Under the pieces are notes generated by a model that saw only the letters and a program-made list of their open reading frames with translations, was not told the DNA's origin and made no database searches. Positions 1 to 10,455 of a stretch of DNA of 64,000 nucleotides are shown one piece after another (position 1 is the stretch's first letter; each line of letters begins with the position of its first letter). Source of the DNA: Tulasnella sp. 424 (lineage: Eukaryota > Basidiomycota > Agaricomycetes > Cantharellales > Tulasnellaceae). The stretch covers positions 1 to 64,000 of the forward strand of contig WSUB01000020.1 of NCBI GenBank assembly GCA_019633425.1, given 5' to 3'. The position numbers were made by a program, and so were the translations under genes.

Positions 1-436
1 AGTTTTTTATCGACTTAGGTTGGTGAAGATTTGATGACAAGAGGTGGAGTGGGCGTTGAGATGCGGTTGGGGGGGTCGCCGACGTCGACGGACGCGTCGA
101 CGGCGCGCGGCGTGCTGAAGAGCGATGGGGGGCGGCGCGGAGGGGGGATGTGGCAACGGTCCCTGAGCGTTGACGGGCGCACCGAGAGACCTTCGCGGGA
201 CGTGACCCGCGAACCCTTTTGTCGCGGATCTCCCGGCGGATCCCCCCGTAGGTGAGTTTCTTCTCTCGTTAGAGGGAAGTAAGCACCGCGCAGGCCACTC
301 TAACTAGAGGCACGGGTGCTACAAATCGGGTGCTGCCAGGCAAACATTCGCTCGCTTACGTAACTCCCCGACCAAGCGCTTCCTCACCACACCCCTTCCT
401 AGCGCCACAAGACATCCATTTTGCTCAGGTAACGCT
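1..436. other. Gene-free left edge, upstream of DUF6535 remnant
   Basis: No supported gene. Bases 60-260 are strongly GC-rich with CpG-dense stretches, unlike the rest of the accessory region. From about 340 the sequence aligns by eye with the 5' flank of the intact DUF6535 gene (about 4117-4192), so 340-436 is the duplicated promoter/5' UTR of the remnant that follows. Short open frames here have no recognisable content. Confidence 0.5.
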
Positions 437-811
437 ATGCAACGAAATATATCAGGGCAGAGGGGGAACGGAACGGTACACGATAATTATGTACCCAATC
501 TTCGGCCTCGGTTCGGTCAGGTGGGCAATTTATGGAAACGATACGACGAACTCGCAGATCGTCACGACCGGGAAATGTCCAAGAATTTGAATGTGAACTT
601 AGGCATACTCTTGATTTTTGTTGGTTCTCAATTGACACCAGGCGGTTGATTCCTTTCGCTGCTCCGAGTCCCCGACTCACAAACAATACGTGATCGGTAA
701 GCGGGTTTGTTCCCAGCTGTCAATACAGCATTCATATCTCTCACCATGCCGGCTCTCTCTGCCGATGCCTCAAACGAAACGAATGCCTTCTCCGACTTCT
801 CGTCATGAAGG
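437..811 (+). pseudogene. DUF6535 gene remnant, 5' end only
   Basis: This is the first exon plus the start of the second exon of a DUF6535 membrane-protein gene, matching the intact neighbour at 4193-7165. Exon 1 (437 to about 619) stays open and keeps the W-K-R-Y-D-E-L-A-D core. Three lesions are visible: the intron acceptor reads AA instead of AG (699-700), one base is missing near 787 relative to the intact copy and shifts the frame, and the gene stops at an AAGG microhomology (808-811) where the remaining 3 kb of the gene is absent. It therefore cannot encode the transmembrane body of the protein. Exon 1 has diverged much less from its paralog than the intron has, so inactivation may be recent. 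Confidence 0.85.
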
Positions 812-1127
812 GCTGAATAACTGGCTTATGATCACGGGCTGAATCGTCCAAAGGTGAAGTAGGCCTGGGTAGAGATCACAGCTCGGAGGCAATAGACATA
901 AGGCAGCCGGGCGGAGGTAGTGAGTGAGAGGACGATCGCATGATATTCAGGCATAGACCTAGCCTTTAAGGGCTGTACGACTGGCTTATGATCGCGAGTA
1001 GAAACCCGCCAAGATTGGGTGGGGATCACAGCTCGGAGGCAATAGACACGAGGACAGCCGGGTAGAGGTAGGGAGTGAGAAGATCGAAGAGAGATGGCGG
1101 GATCAAGTAGCGTCCATAGATTAATGT
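808..1127. repeat. 160-bp tandem duplication beside the deletion junction
   Basis: Two imperfect head-to-tail units begin with AAGGGCTG at 808 and 968, a 160-bp period; both contain ACTGGCTTATGATC, TCGGAGGCAATAGACA and AGCCGGG. Copy 2 has one such unit (from about 7624), so the tandem copy arose in copy 1 after duplication. The first unit starts exactly at the deletion junction of the DUF6535 remnant. Confidence 0.75.
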
Positions 1128-1246
1128 GAGTGATGTGAATGTCCGTGCTTCTAATTCCGTTGCCGGTTGATTTCCAGTGGGACGCTATTTAGGGCGGATA
1201 CCCTGATAACGGCATTCCGTACGAGTTTCAGTCAAATAATGTGAGA

Positions 1247-2010
1247 CTAAAGGGCAAATAACGCACATATAGTGATATCATCTGCCGGCTTCGGAAGTGT
1301 TTAGTCGAAGTATGGGGTAGTTGAGGGTTGGTGCATGCTTACCTCCACAACTTTCTCGCAGGTGCGCGTATTCTTTGCACTCGTCGTCACTGAACGGACA
1401 AGCAGAACCTGCAGGCCGTATGTCGTCTGGGCCAGGGTCAGCGTTTTAGCTCTGTACGATGATGGCCACATCGTGAGTGGACCCGACACACCAGTACAAG
1501 AATGACGAAGGGTAGCAATCAACTCCTTTTCGATTTCATAGCCATGACTTGATTGATGAAGGGAGTGATTCTGTACGTGTGTCCAATACTCGGACGTTAA
1601 TGCAGAGGCTATGGCCTTATCGAGTTAGTACAGTCTGAGGAACGTGTCAACTGTGCAGCCGACGTACAAAATTGATCAAATGGGCTTGTACTCTTTTCAT
1701 GATCTAGAGGCCAGATAATAGTACGGTTGTTATGGTCAGCCACATAATACCAGATTTCTGGTGCTGCGTTAGACATAAGGCCGTTTGTATCCCGAAGTTC
1801 GAGGAAAATTTCAAAAGCATCGTCCTTGAAACTTGGTCCCAGTCGTTTCCTGATGGCATTGTATGCCTGATCGTACAGTGCATCGACATCATCGGAGGTG
1901 GGCTTGAACGACGTCACCAGAGATCGCCGATGATTGTAATAATATAGATTTCCTTCTGGGTGAGTGTGCTCAACCCATCCAGCGGGGAGTTCAAGACTAT
2001 GACTAATCAT
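1247..2010 (-). CDS. WW-domain-like protein, complete reading frame (copy 1)
   Basis: Role unknown; WW folds usually bind proline-rich ligands. Proposed exons on the minus strand are 2010-1668, 1608-1492, 1426-1343 and 1281-1247, whose phases join to a 192-residue protein. Residues about 8-40 carry the WW-like core GWVEHTHPEGNLYYYN; the second conserved Trp is absent, as in many agaricomycete relatives. Then come a V-A-D-H-N-N-R-T-I-I-W motif and, in exon 2, E-Y-W-T-H-V, which I recall as typical of this fungal family. The first intron contains a TACTAAC branch site. Exons 2 and 3 (117 and 84 nt) have the same lengths as in copy 2. The start is a true ATG in phase with exon 2. The last 35-nt exon is the least certain part; related proteins are often longer at the C-terminus. 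Confidence 0.6.
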
Positions 2011-2996
2011 GGGTGAGAGTTGCCCGGCACTCTGAGGTTACACGAACTCTCTCTTACGTATTATGACTGAAGACTGTGACTGCATGCGCAATGAGCGTTG
2101 GCCGCCGACACGATGCTAAGTAGCTGGGAAAAGGGGGAGTGACGGTCACTCACGGGGAGGAATCGTACTCCTAGGCCTGGTGCTAGCGCTCAGGCTGGGC
2201 AACAATCGCTCGTATTTAGGATTAGGGGATGGAAGTGAAGGTACTAGGAGTGGCGGACACCAATGAAATTAGATGTTCCTGTGAATAGACGCGGACGAAG
2301 CGTACCGAGGATGATGGGAGGACTTCCGATCATGTCGTAGGATGCGAGGGCTGATGGTTGGAAGGTGTTGTTTATTCTTTCGCCCCAGAAAGCCTGGCGG
2401 TGAGGACTACACCAGGAGCATATTTATAACACCTGCAAGGCGATGGACAAGTGATCAATGAGCCCAAGGCACGTGCCAATATTCATGGCCAAATACACGC
2501 GGTTCTGTTTGAAGAACTCACATTACCTTCTGTTGTGAAGGAAACACCTGCTGAGCTCGCGACACCGCTCAGATACCTGGTCGGGCGTTAACCAATGACC
2601 CCAAGGTCTTGTGAATTCAGGCCGCTAATGGCCGTTCTATGCCTGCAGGGCTCGCGAGCTACCACTCGTTTGAAAAGGTTGGCTCCAGGGGGCGCTGCTA
2701 AGTCGCACCTCCGTAGAACATGCAAGCATTAAGAGTGCCTTACATTCGGAACGTTCCAGAAGCATCATAAGCTCAATTCCCTCTACGTAAGACATTGTAT
2801 TCGAGAACCTCCAGCCTACAACGTGTGCGACAGTCAATAGCTGTGTTAGATACTCTCACGCTCAAGCGGGGTTAGGGCCGAGTCGGACTGCTGTCCGATG
2901 CCCCGGATCGTTTGGGGCGTCTCGAGAGATACAATATCTTGGCTTACAACCTGTTATAACAGGGGATTTGCGGAATTTGAAAACGAATTGATTGGC
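2011..2996. other. Non-coding part of duplicated cassette
   Basis: No intact gene. Parts align with 8700-9740 of copy 2, notably 2638-2840 with 9332-9560. On the minus strand both copies can encode a short G-W-x-F-S-N stretch ending at a possible GTAAGG donor, but no continuation can be joined in either copy, so I do not call a gene. It may be an eroded upstream neighbour of the WW gene. Confidence 0.4.
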
Positions 2997-3242
2997 TCAC
3001 GGATGTAAGCCTTTAGCTCCGGCGCGAGTTACCCAGGCGGGGAGATAAGCTGAGTGATGCAGTTCAGCAAGCTGAACAATGCCATAGCCCCCGGAGCTCT
3101 CATGATCGCTATCAATGAAGACAATTCTACGTCGGTCGACGTGGAATTTCTCTAATTTCTCGTATTCCTCATCCTGAAGGGAAAAGGCTGGGTGCCGCGA
3201 TTCGGAGGGTGACTTTACCCCCTCACTTCTCTCCCATCTCAA
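2997..3242 (-). pseudogene. Protein-kinase N-lobe fragment
   Basis: The translated minus strand contains SSGGYGIVQLAEL followed by Y-L-P-A-W. This fits the glycine-rich ATP loop (G-G-Y-G-x-V) and the segment just before the V-A-V-K lysine of the kinase family expanded in Agaricomycetes. The codon for the last W abuts GTAACT, a possible donor where homologs continue into V-A-V-K. No downstream kinase exon (catalytic lysine, HRD, DFG) is found in the next kilobase, which instead belongs to the duplicated cassette. I read it as a truncated exon left by rearrangement at the copy-1 boundary. Confidence 0.45.
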
Positions 3243-4192
3243 CTCGTTCAGCCTAGATATTTGGTATATGAGTAGTAAAGAGGCAATGAAATAGAATGGA
3301 ATTATTAGATTAGTGACTGGTAGCGTGGTTCGCGCGTCGCGCAGGCTGCTTTCGCGGGGAGGGATAAAAAGTCCTCTTGCGGAGAGAATCGTGCAAAGTG
3401 CTATTCGGCTTTCACGCTAAAGACACCAAACTTGGACAGAGACTTCACCATTAACCTGAAAGTTATCGTGTGCAATTTCATGGCTATATAGGCTCTGGGT
3501 GGACTTTGACGGCAGGATCTACTTCCGCTGTCTAAGGTCAAGTTTCAGTCCAGTCTGCTACGCTGCATGACAGAAATGTAATATATCACCAACCAACCAC
3601 CAATTCCACGTCGGAAGCATAGAGTGCAGTCGAATGACCGGTTCCAAGGGACGCGACCATTAAAGAGAAGGGGTGTCGCCGTCAAGCAAAGCTTCGTCAC
3701 AAGCGCTCGCCCCCCGACGACATTGCAACAGAGATAGCTTCAGACAGAATGAACGGAGAATCATGAAAGTAGGTATAGCTACTGAAGGAGTGGGATAGTA
3801 TCTAAATCCGCTTTCTACCCCTGGTTATTATGTTGAGAGGAGGAGATATAAGGGAAGATTTCCGAGAGGGGGGTAGGGCCTCCTTGGGACAAAGCTAGTA
3901 ATATCATTTCCCAACATGTAGCTTCCATAGTTTGTAATAATGCTATAAAAGGGATGGAATACCTTTTAAACTAACACATCAAGTGCACCTGTGGGAGTGG
4001 TGAGGGAGTAAACGGGGAGGAAAGTCACCCCCTCGACAGGCGCACCAGGCTTGTCATAGGAGGTTGCCGAGCAGGGGCTTACGTGTGAACCTAACTGTAG
4101 AAAGGTCATACGTGCAAGGCAAACAGTCTAGCGCTTCCCCACCACATCCTCTTCCTAGCACCACAAGATATCCATTTTGCTCAACTAACGCC
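3243..4192. other. Upstream region of intact DUF6535 gene
   Basis: No gene seen. AT-rich stretches at 3240-3310 and 3930-3990; homology to the copy-1 flank starts about 4117. An in-frame open extension runs upstream of the chosen ATG at 4193 as far as 4064, but the remnant copy begins its conserved coding part at the equivalent ATG, so 4193 is preferred. Confidence 0.4.
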
Positions 4193-7165
4193 ATGCAACG
4201 AAATACCTCAGGGCAGAGGGACAACGGAACGGTACACGATAATTATGTACCCAATCTTCGGCCTCGGTTCGGTCAGATTGGCAATTTCTGGAAACGATAC
4301 GACGAACTCGCAGATCGTCACGACCGGGAAATGTCCAAGAATTTGAATGTGAACTTAGACGTACTCTTGATTTTTGTGGGTTCCTAATTGACACTACGCG
4401 GCTGGTCCCTTTTGCTGATCCCCCCCCCGACTCGCAAACAATACGTGATCGGTAGGCGGGTTTGTTCTCAGCTGTCAATACAGCATTCATATCTCTCACC
4501 ATGCCGGCTCTCTCTGCCGATGCCTCAAGCGAAACGAATGCTCTTCTCCGGCTTCTCGTCATGAAGGTCGGCAACACTACCCTGACACCTTCGGGGCTCA
4601 GCCCAGCTTTTACTCCCGACTCGCGATCCGTCTTGGAGAATTGTCTCCTCTACTCAAGCCTGTGTTGCAGTCTACTCGCAGCAGTTGGCGCAATGTTAGG
4701 GAAAGAGTGGCTTCAGAGCTTCGATAGGTCTGGACAAGCAGGACCTCTAGAGCAACAGGGTCGTTTTCGGCAGCGAAAGTACAATGGGGTGCAGCAATGG
4801 CATTTAGAGACCATCATTCTGTTTCTCCCGAACATCCTCCTCCTGTCGGTACTGCTGTTTTTCAACGGTCTGGCGTTGTTCCTCTTCTCGGTCAACAAAG
4901 CGGTCGCTGCAGTTGTAATTGCATTTATGGTTCTTGGAGCCATTCTCTCATCCGCTACCTATGTTGCAGGTGCGACGTCGTCACTGTGCCCGTATCAAAC
5001 GGCGGTGTCACGGGCGATACGTCAAGCCTGGCGGAGCGCGACGCAATATAGGGAGGTCATGCCGACGATCTATAAGGATCTGATCAACGCCGTCGGGTCT
5101 CGCCTACGACCACTGAGTCGAACATTGGGAGAATTGAACACAGCCCTTCAGCGGCGATTCTTCTCAAATCGGACGCAACTAATATCCGGCCAGGGTTCAT
5201 CTTCTGGACATATTGGCACTCCCCTTCTAAGGGTAGTAGCGACGGCGTGGGGCCACGTCGAACATTTCGCTGGTCCCACTCTTGGCCGGTGGAAGCAGAA
5301 TATATTGGATCACATGAAACCAATTAACGGGAAGGATCAAAGGCCCGACAAGGGACTTAGCGAAAGCGACGAAGAGCACCTTATCAACGCTCGGGCTGCG
5401 TGTTGGCTATTTGAGATGACATCTAGCCTTAGCGATCAGGTCATCGTGGCTCAGAACATCTGCAGCTTGAATGAAGCTGGCTGTGCTCTGGTATTAAGTG
5501 AATTGGACATGTGGAGACGCCTTCTCTACTTGACCTTCGAAGCCCTCCAAGCTTGGCGAGATCAGCCTATGGCAGAGAACAAAAGGATCGCCCACCATTT
5601 CGCCTGTGCGCTGTACCATCTCCTGCGTGACGTCCCACGGGACGATAATAAATGGAAGGACGTCGAAACTACACTTCCAAGAGAATTATTTCGTTCGGGA
5701 AGTTTCGAATTGAAGGAGCTTGGATTTGTTCTTACAAGACAACAACTGAGCATCGCTCTGCCAGAAAGCACGGAATATTCACTTAAAACCATTGTGCTTC
5801 ATTCTATGATCATAAACGACAACGTCGAACCATTCCTTCGCCATTCACATCTACTCCAGACACAGTACGATGATACCATCCTCAGCCTGCTGGCCCTAGG
5901 TCTACAGCGATGTTCTGCGCGGCGACAGACTGCTCCCATGACACCCCCGCCTTCCTACGAGACATCCGCGCAAGGCGCGTATAGCGGGTACGTCTTAATA
6001 ACTACAACGAGCTCTGTTGATAATTTGGTCCCATACTTACTCATTCTCCTACCTTCCCAGGAAAAACCTTGCCCAGAATTTAGCAGCTGCCCTCACCTGC
6101 AGTCCAGAAATTAGCGATTTGGCAGCTTGCGATTCCGTTTATACGGTCTTCCTGCGAAGAATCAATAATCTTTTCAGCCGCGGCGGAATGGATCCGACCG
6201 TACAGGGAATCTGCAAAGGAGCCGTCCTCGACTTCATAGTTACTTTGGGTCCGCGAACGGACGACAACATCCTCAAGTTCCCGGTGGAAGCAATTTTGGT
6301 GGCTAAGTCCCTGTTCGGCAAACCAAATGAACGCTGGAACGAACGCATCACCGAGGGATTCTGGTGTGCGCTGGAACACGTGGATGCCCTGCCATCCTCG
6401 GAGCCGTCAAGGGCAATGCAAAGGTCCGGTGTCAGGGCAGACTTCTTCTCCGAAACCTTGAAATGGGGTTTGTGTCGTATGCCTCCAGGTAGTCACTTAG
6501 CCAGTCTAAAAGGTCACCCCAACATACTAAAGTACATCAGGCAGCATTTAATTCATGAGCTTCCACGGCTCAACGGAAGATGGCACAAGCTACTCGAGAT
6601 GTACCAAGCCCAGCTCTTTCAAGTGCAGGCAAACCAATTGCTAGACTTGTGGCTGGAAGCAGGGTGGTGTATCTACCTTGTACAGCGTCTCCAGCAGTTT
6701 TCTCAACATGCCAATTTTGCTGAGCTCGACCTAACAATGGACCTTATCGACTCAACTATCTATTATTCGACCCGATGGGCACTCAAGTTTGTGGATGAGG
6801 GATTTGTTGACGCTGCAGCTGAGATTATTATTGCTCTTAGCGCAGAACTGGATTCCAACGGGGACCAACTGAGTCTGCGGACCCGCTTCCTAAAGCTCGT
6901 TCGATTTGTGCGATCGAATACAGAGGGTTCGTTGGAAGATAAATGGAGAACGGATAAGATGCTGGATGTGGGTCGTTGTCTTTCCACCCATTCCAACTGG
7001 GCGCCTATTTTCCAAACAGGGGATGCGTCCTTCTTAGCTCCGAGTTTGGTTACGAACCAAGGATCCACAGACTCATCATTTGACGGTCTGCTTGGAACAG
7101 CAGAAGAGATCAGGCAAATTGGATCGGAGTCAGTTACCATTGGCTTGCCATCTCATGATCCCTGA
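4193..7165 (+). CDS. DUF6535 multi-pass membrane protein, 939 aa
   Basis: Function unknown; the family is a large agaricomycete-specific expansion. Exons 4193-4375, 4456-5987 and 6061-7165 join in phase. Residues about 28-200 form the DUF6535 domain: FWKRYDELAD, a hydrophobic segment running across intron 1 (LLIF then FSAVNTAFISLTMPAL), L-L-A-A-V-G-A-M-L-G-K-E-W-L-Q-S-F, the R-F-R-Q-R-K-Y-x-G-V-Q-x-W-H motif, then a long hydrophobic hairpin (about 155-200), giving about four membrane segments. The remaining 700 residues are soluble, mostly helical and without a known domain. Intron 1 (80 nt, phase 0) and intron 2 (73 nt, phase 2) have the same phases as in the third copy at 58969-61891. Start chosen by conservation with the remnant at 437. 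No frame damage is seen, so it is likely expressed. Confidence 0.85.
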
Positions 7166-8015
7166 CTTCTGAGAGGAGGCATTGAAAACCTGCAATTACC
7201 TCCCTTGGAGTATTGAACGCCCAGAGGTTTGATTTTTTCTCCTCATAAGAACCGCTTGTGTAAACGTTGAATATACCAAGGATAGTCTAACACTGGGCGT
7301 ACTACGTCGGGAAATAGGCCTCTCGGCTGTAAAAATGGAGAAAATATTGCGTCTTAACGGTGCTAATCAGCTTTCCCGAACACCGCGTGAAAAGAGTTCA
7401 CTACAGTCCTCTTCCATCCTTTGACATCAGTCCCTCCTTGCTCCTAAACCTCTTGAGGGCTCTTCGAGATCGTGCGCGTCACTGGTAACGGATGCCAACC
7501 TCGAGTTAAGCTGGAAAATCTTGCACCTATGCTTGATCACGCGACGTCCGATGCCAGTAAATGTTTGTATTCGTACCGAAAAATGATAATAGTCGCATTG
7601 CATATAGGCATAGACCTCGCCCCAAGGGCTGAACAACTGGCTTATGACCACGAGTAGATCAACCTTGCGAAGGTGAAGTAGGCTTGGATAGAGATCAGGC
7701 CTCGGAGGCAAGAGACATGGAGACAGCCGGGAAGAGTCAGGGAGTAAAAAAATCGAAGAGGATGCCGGAATCATGTAATATCTAGAGCTTGCCGTGAGTG
7801 GTGTGAAAGTCCGTGCTTCGTATCCTGTTGCGGGTTGATTTCCAGTCGGACGCCGTTTATTGCGGATACCCTGACAATGGCACTTCGTAAGAATTCCAGT
7901 CGATTAATGTAGGACTGAAGGGTAAATAACGTACATCTAGTGATATCTTCTGCCGGCTGTGAGTGTGTTTAGTCGAAGCGCCAGGCAGCCTTCGCTGAGG
8001 TCATTGCGTGCTCAC
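7166..8015. other. Between DUF6535 gene and WW remnant
   Basis: Serves as 3' flank of two convergent genes. From 7592 on it aligns with 940-1342 of copy 1. On the minus strand the WW frame can continue past 8016 into a longer tail here than in copy 1, but no join is secure. Nothing else is seen. Confidence 0.35.
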
Positions 8016-8680
8016 CTCCACAAACATCTCGCAAGCGCGCATATTCTGCACACTCTTCGGCACTGTAAGGACAAGCAGAGCCTGCAGACCTTACGTCGTC
8101 TATGCCACGGTCAACAGTTTAGCTCTGTGCGATGATGGGCACATCGTGAGTGGACGCAACCCACCTGTACAGGAATGGCGAAGGGTAGCGATCAGCTCCT
8201 TTTCGATTTCATAGTCATGACTCGGTCGGTGAAGGGAGTGGTTCTGTACGTGTGTCCAATACTCGGACGTCAATGCAGAGGCTGTGGTCTTATTAAGTTA
8301 ATGAAGTATGAGGGGTGTCTCAGCTGCGCAAGTAACGTACAAAACTGGTCAAATGAACCTATACTCCTTTCGTGACCCAGAGGCCAGATGATAGTCCGGT
8401 TATGATGGTCAACCACGTAATACAGGATTTTTGCAGCTTCGTCGGATAGAAGCCCCCCATCTGGCATGTTAAGACAAATTTCAAAAGAATCATCCCTAAA
8501 CCCCGACCCCAGGTGTTTCCTGATGGTGTTGTACGCCTGATTGTACAAGGCATCGAAATCATTTTTCGGGCCCGTGCCCGTCACAATCAACCTTCGCCCA
8601 TTGTGATACCAATACGTGTCTCCTTCTGGATGAACGTGCTCAAGCCATCCATTTGATAGCGTGCCCGAGTCGTTTACCGG
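8016..8680 (-). pseudogene. WW-domain-like gene, copy 2, no in-frame start
   Basis: Paralog of 1247-2010. Exons 8680(?)-8341, 8281-8165 and 8099-8016 preserve the WW core (GWLEHVHPEGDTYWYHN), the H-N-R-T-I-I-W motif, E-Y-W-T-H-V and the P-Y-S-A-E-E-C segment; the two downstream exons keep the 117- and 84-nt lengths. The ATG that aligns with the copy-1 start lies 50 nt before the conserved Gly-Trp, hence out of frame, and opens only eight codons before TAA. No ATG occurs in the correct frame of this exon. Either the gene is inactive or it gained an upstream first exon that I cannot identify. Splice sites are intact, so the loss would be limited to the 5' end. Confidence 0.55.
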
Positions 8681-10311
8681 TACCCCATTAAACCTATCAT
8701 TGATAGTGGGTGAGGGTAGCCCGACACTACAAGTTACATGAATTCTTCCGTACCTTCGAAAGGAACCTACGCTCCACAAACGTTGCAGTGCTAAGTGGGT
8801 GGGGAACGAGAGGATCGACAATCACTCACTTCTGTGTCTATCACGCACAGCAGACAAGCCACTGGGTAAGGCTGGCATGAGCCTGCTAAGTGCAATCCCA
8901 AGCTCTACGAAGAATAAGTCGAACTAGAGGCTCCTCCGAAGAGACTCGGACTAAGCTTACTTTCGACACCGTCTTCCAGTTGCCGAAGATAGTTTTCCCT
9001 TTTCTCGGATCTCGTAGTTCTGTGCCGGACGGTGTCTGTTAGTTCTTTCGCTATGGAGAACATGGCGATGGAGGTGAGGTGGTAATTGACACTGCTGGCA
9101 CCACACAGCCATCTCGGTCACACGGCACCCGCCGTGCGATGGACAAGTGAGCAACTGTGGGGCTTAAGGCACGTGCCAATATTGCACGCAATTGTGTGCG
9201 ACGAACCCGTAATACCATTTCTTGCTGAGATGAAACCTGTTGAGTTCTCGGCACCACTTCAGAAGTCTGATCGGGCGCTAGCGAACGGAGCCCAAGGTGT
9301 TTTGAGTTCTGCCCGCTGCCTACCGCTCCATCATGCCTGCAACTCCCGACCTATTATTCTTTTTGAAGAGGCTGGCCCCGGAGGCGCCGCTGAGTCTTAC
9401 CTCCTCAGGATATGCGAGGCGTGAAAGTGCCTTACATTTGCAACGCCCTCGAAGCACCATATGCTCGGGCTTTCATTCTTTCCTTCACGTAGATCCCAAA
9501 CATTCCATTCGAGAACTTCCAGCCTGTACCGCCTGCGACAGTAGATAGCTGTATTAGATACCCTCAGATTAAAGCCATAGTGGGTCCAGTCGGCCTGTTG
9601 TCCAATGCACGAACGGTAGAGGTTCGACTTGGATAAAGCGGCGCAGAAGATACGATGTGTATGAGTTTTAACGTTGAAACAAATCTTCGGGCGTACGGTC
9701 TGTGGTAAGAGGGGAATCGAGGAATTCTGAATCAAACAGTGGCTGAGGAACTATACCTTAAGTTGATATGGAATCGTGGACACGCATTTGGTTCACGAAT
9801 GGTGCAATTTATATTTGCTCCGTTGAATGAGTCGTATTCCGTTTGTTTCTGACCGTAAAACGTACTACGGCGGTGACATGGTCTCTTCAATTTCCATCCA
9901 ACCCAGTTCTTTCGTACGTTGTTCTCCTTGTCCGGCTCCTCGTTTGCCCCACCATCTGCCTTTTCATAGCTCTGTAATGCCCCTTTTACGTGCAAAGAGT
10001 TGAAAGATGGACACGGAGCCAACGATAGTCACCGAGCCCATCGGGCGTGTTCAACATGGCGTCATTATTGCGGCGGCACGGGATCGTATGTACAAGGACA
10101 ACTAGCGAGGCACCTCGCGACTATACACTTCAGTGTGACCGCCGTTACAGGAGTACTAGGTTGTCATGTCTCGTTATAAACAATTCCATCAATCCTCAAT
10201 GATGCTTCCTGCATATAAGCTACCACGTCACCCAGACGCATCTTAAGGGTCAAAAAACACTCTCTGCTTAGTTGGGCACATACAGGACATCAGGAAAACT
10301 GGGGTGACGCT
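8681..10311. other. Tail of duplicated cassette and gene-free DNA
   Basis: 8700-9740 is homologous to 2011-2985 of copy 1 and has no coherent frame. 9740-10311 is unique; a 96-codon minus-strand frame at 9732-10022 has no recognisable motif and is not called. Confidence 0.4.
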
Positions 10312-10455
10312 ACGTAGATCTACATCGGTCTACAGGCGGCCATACCATCACCAGAATGTCCGTCTACCGATAGCCGCCTGTAGACCCTGTAGAGGCCCGT
10401 AGATACGGGAGGTCTACACACCTCTACGCACTGTACACAAGTTGTACACGCTCTA
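10312..10455. repeat. GTAGA/TCTAC repeat cluster with 14-bp inverted repeat
   Basis: About ten TCTAC or GTAGA pentamers lie within 144 bp. A perfect 14-bp inverted repeat, GGTCTACAGGCGGC at 10327-10340 and its complement at 10373-10386, can form a hairpin with a 32-nt loop. The 15-mer TGTAGACCCTGTAGA occurs here (from about 10379) and again at 11103. Such motif-dense ends are seen in DNA transposons and MITEs, but no transposase or clean target-site duplication is visible. Confidence 0.5.

Larger units (their letters stand above)
340..2985. repeat. Segmental duplication, copy 1 (DUF6535 remnant + WW gene)
   Basis: Collinear with copy 2 (about 4117-9740). Matching landmarks in order: the DUF6535 5' flank and first exon, the block after the deletion junction (808 here, 7624 there), the WW exons (1247-2010 and 8016-8680), a non-coding block (2638-2840 and 9332-9560), and an AT-rich end near 2950-2985 and 9700-9740. 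By eye the DUF6535 coding part is about 94% identical, its intron and the remaining blocks nearer 80%. Boundaries are approximate because they were read without an alignment program. Confidence 0.8.
4117..9740. repeat. Segmental duplication, copy 2 (intact DUF6535 + WW remnant)
   Basis: Longer partner of the block at about 340-2985. It contains the whole DUF6535 gene (4193-7165), the intergenic block 7166-8015, WW exons 8016-8680 and the shared non-coding tail to about 9740. The extra 3,060 bp relative to copy 1 lie between AAGG at 4564 and AAGG at 7624. Limits are by eye. Confidence 0.8.

Noticed and set aside
4064..4192. Upstream in-frame extension of the DUF6535 gene
   Set aside because: Not needed: the paralogous remnant conserves the ATG at 4193, and upstream similarity is of non-coding type with indels.
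9732..10022. Basic 96-codon minus-strand frame
   Set aside because: Not recognisable, not conserved in copy 1, and no splice partner.
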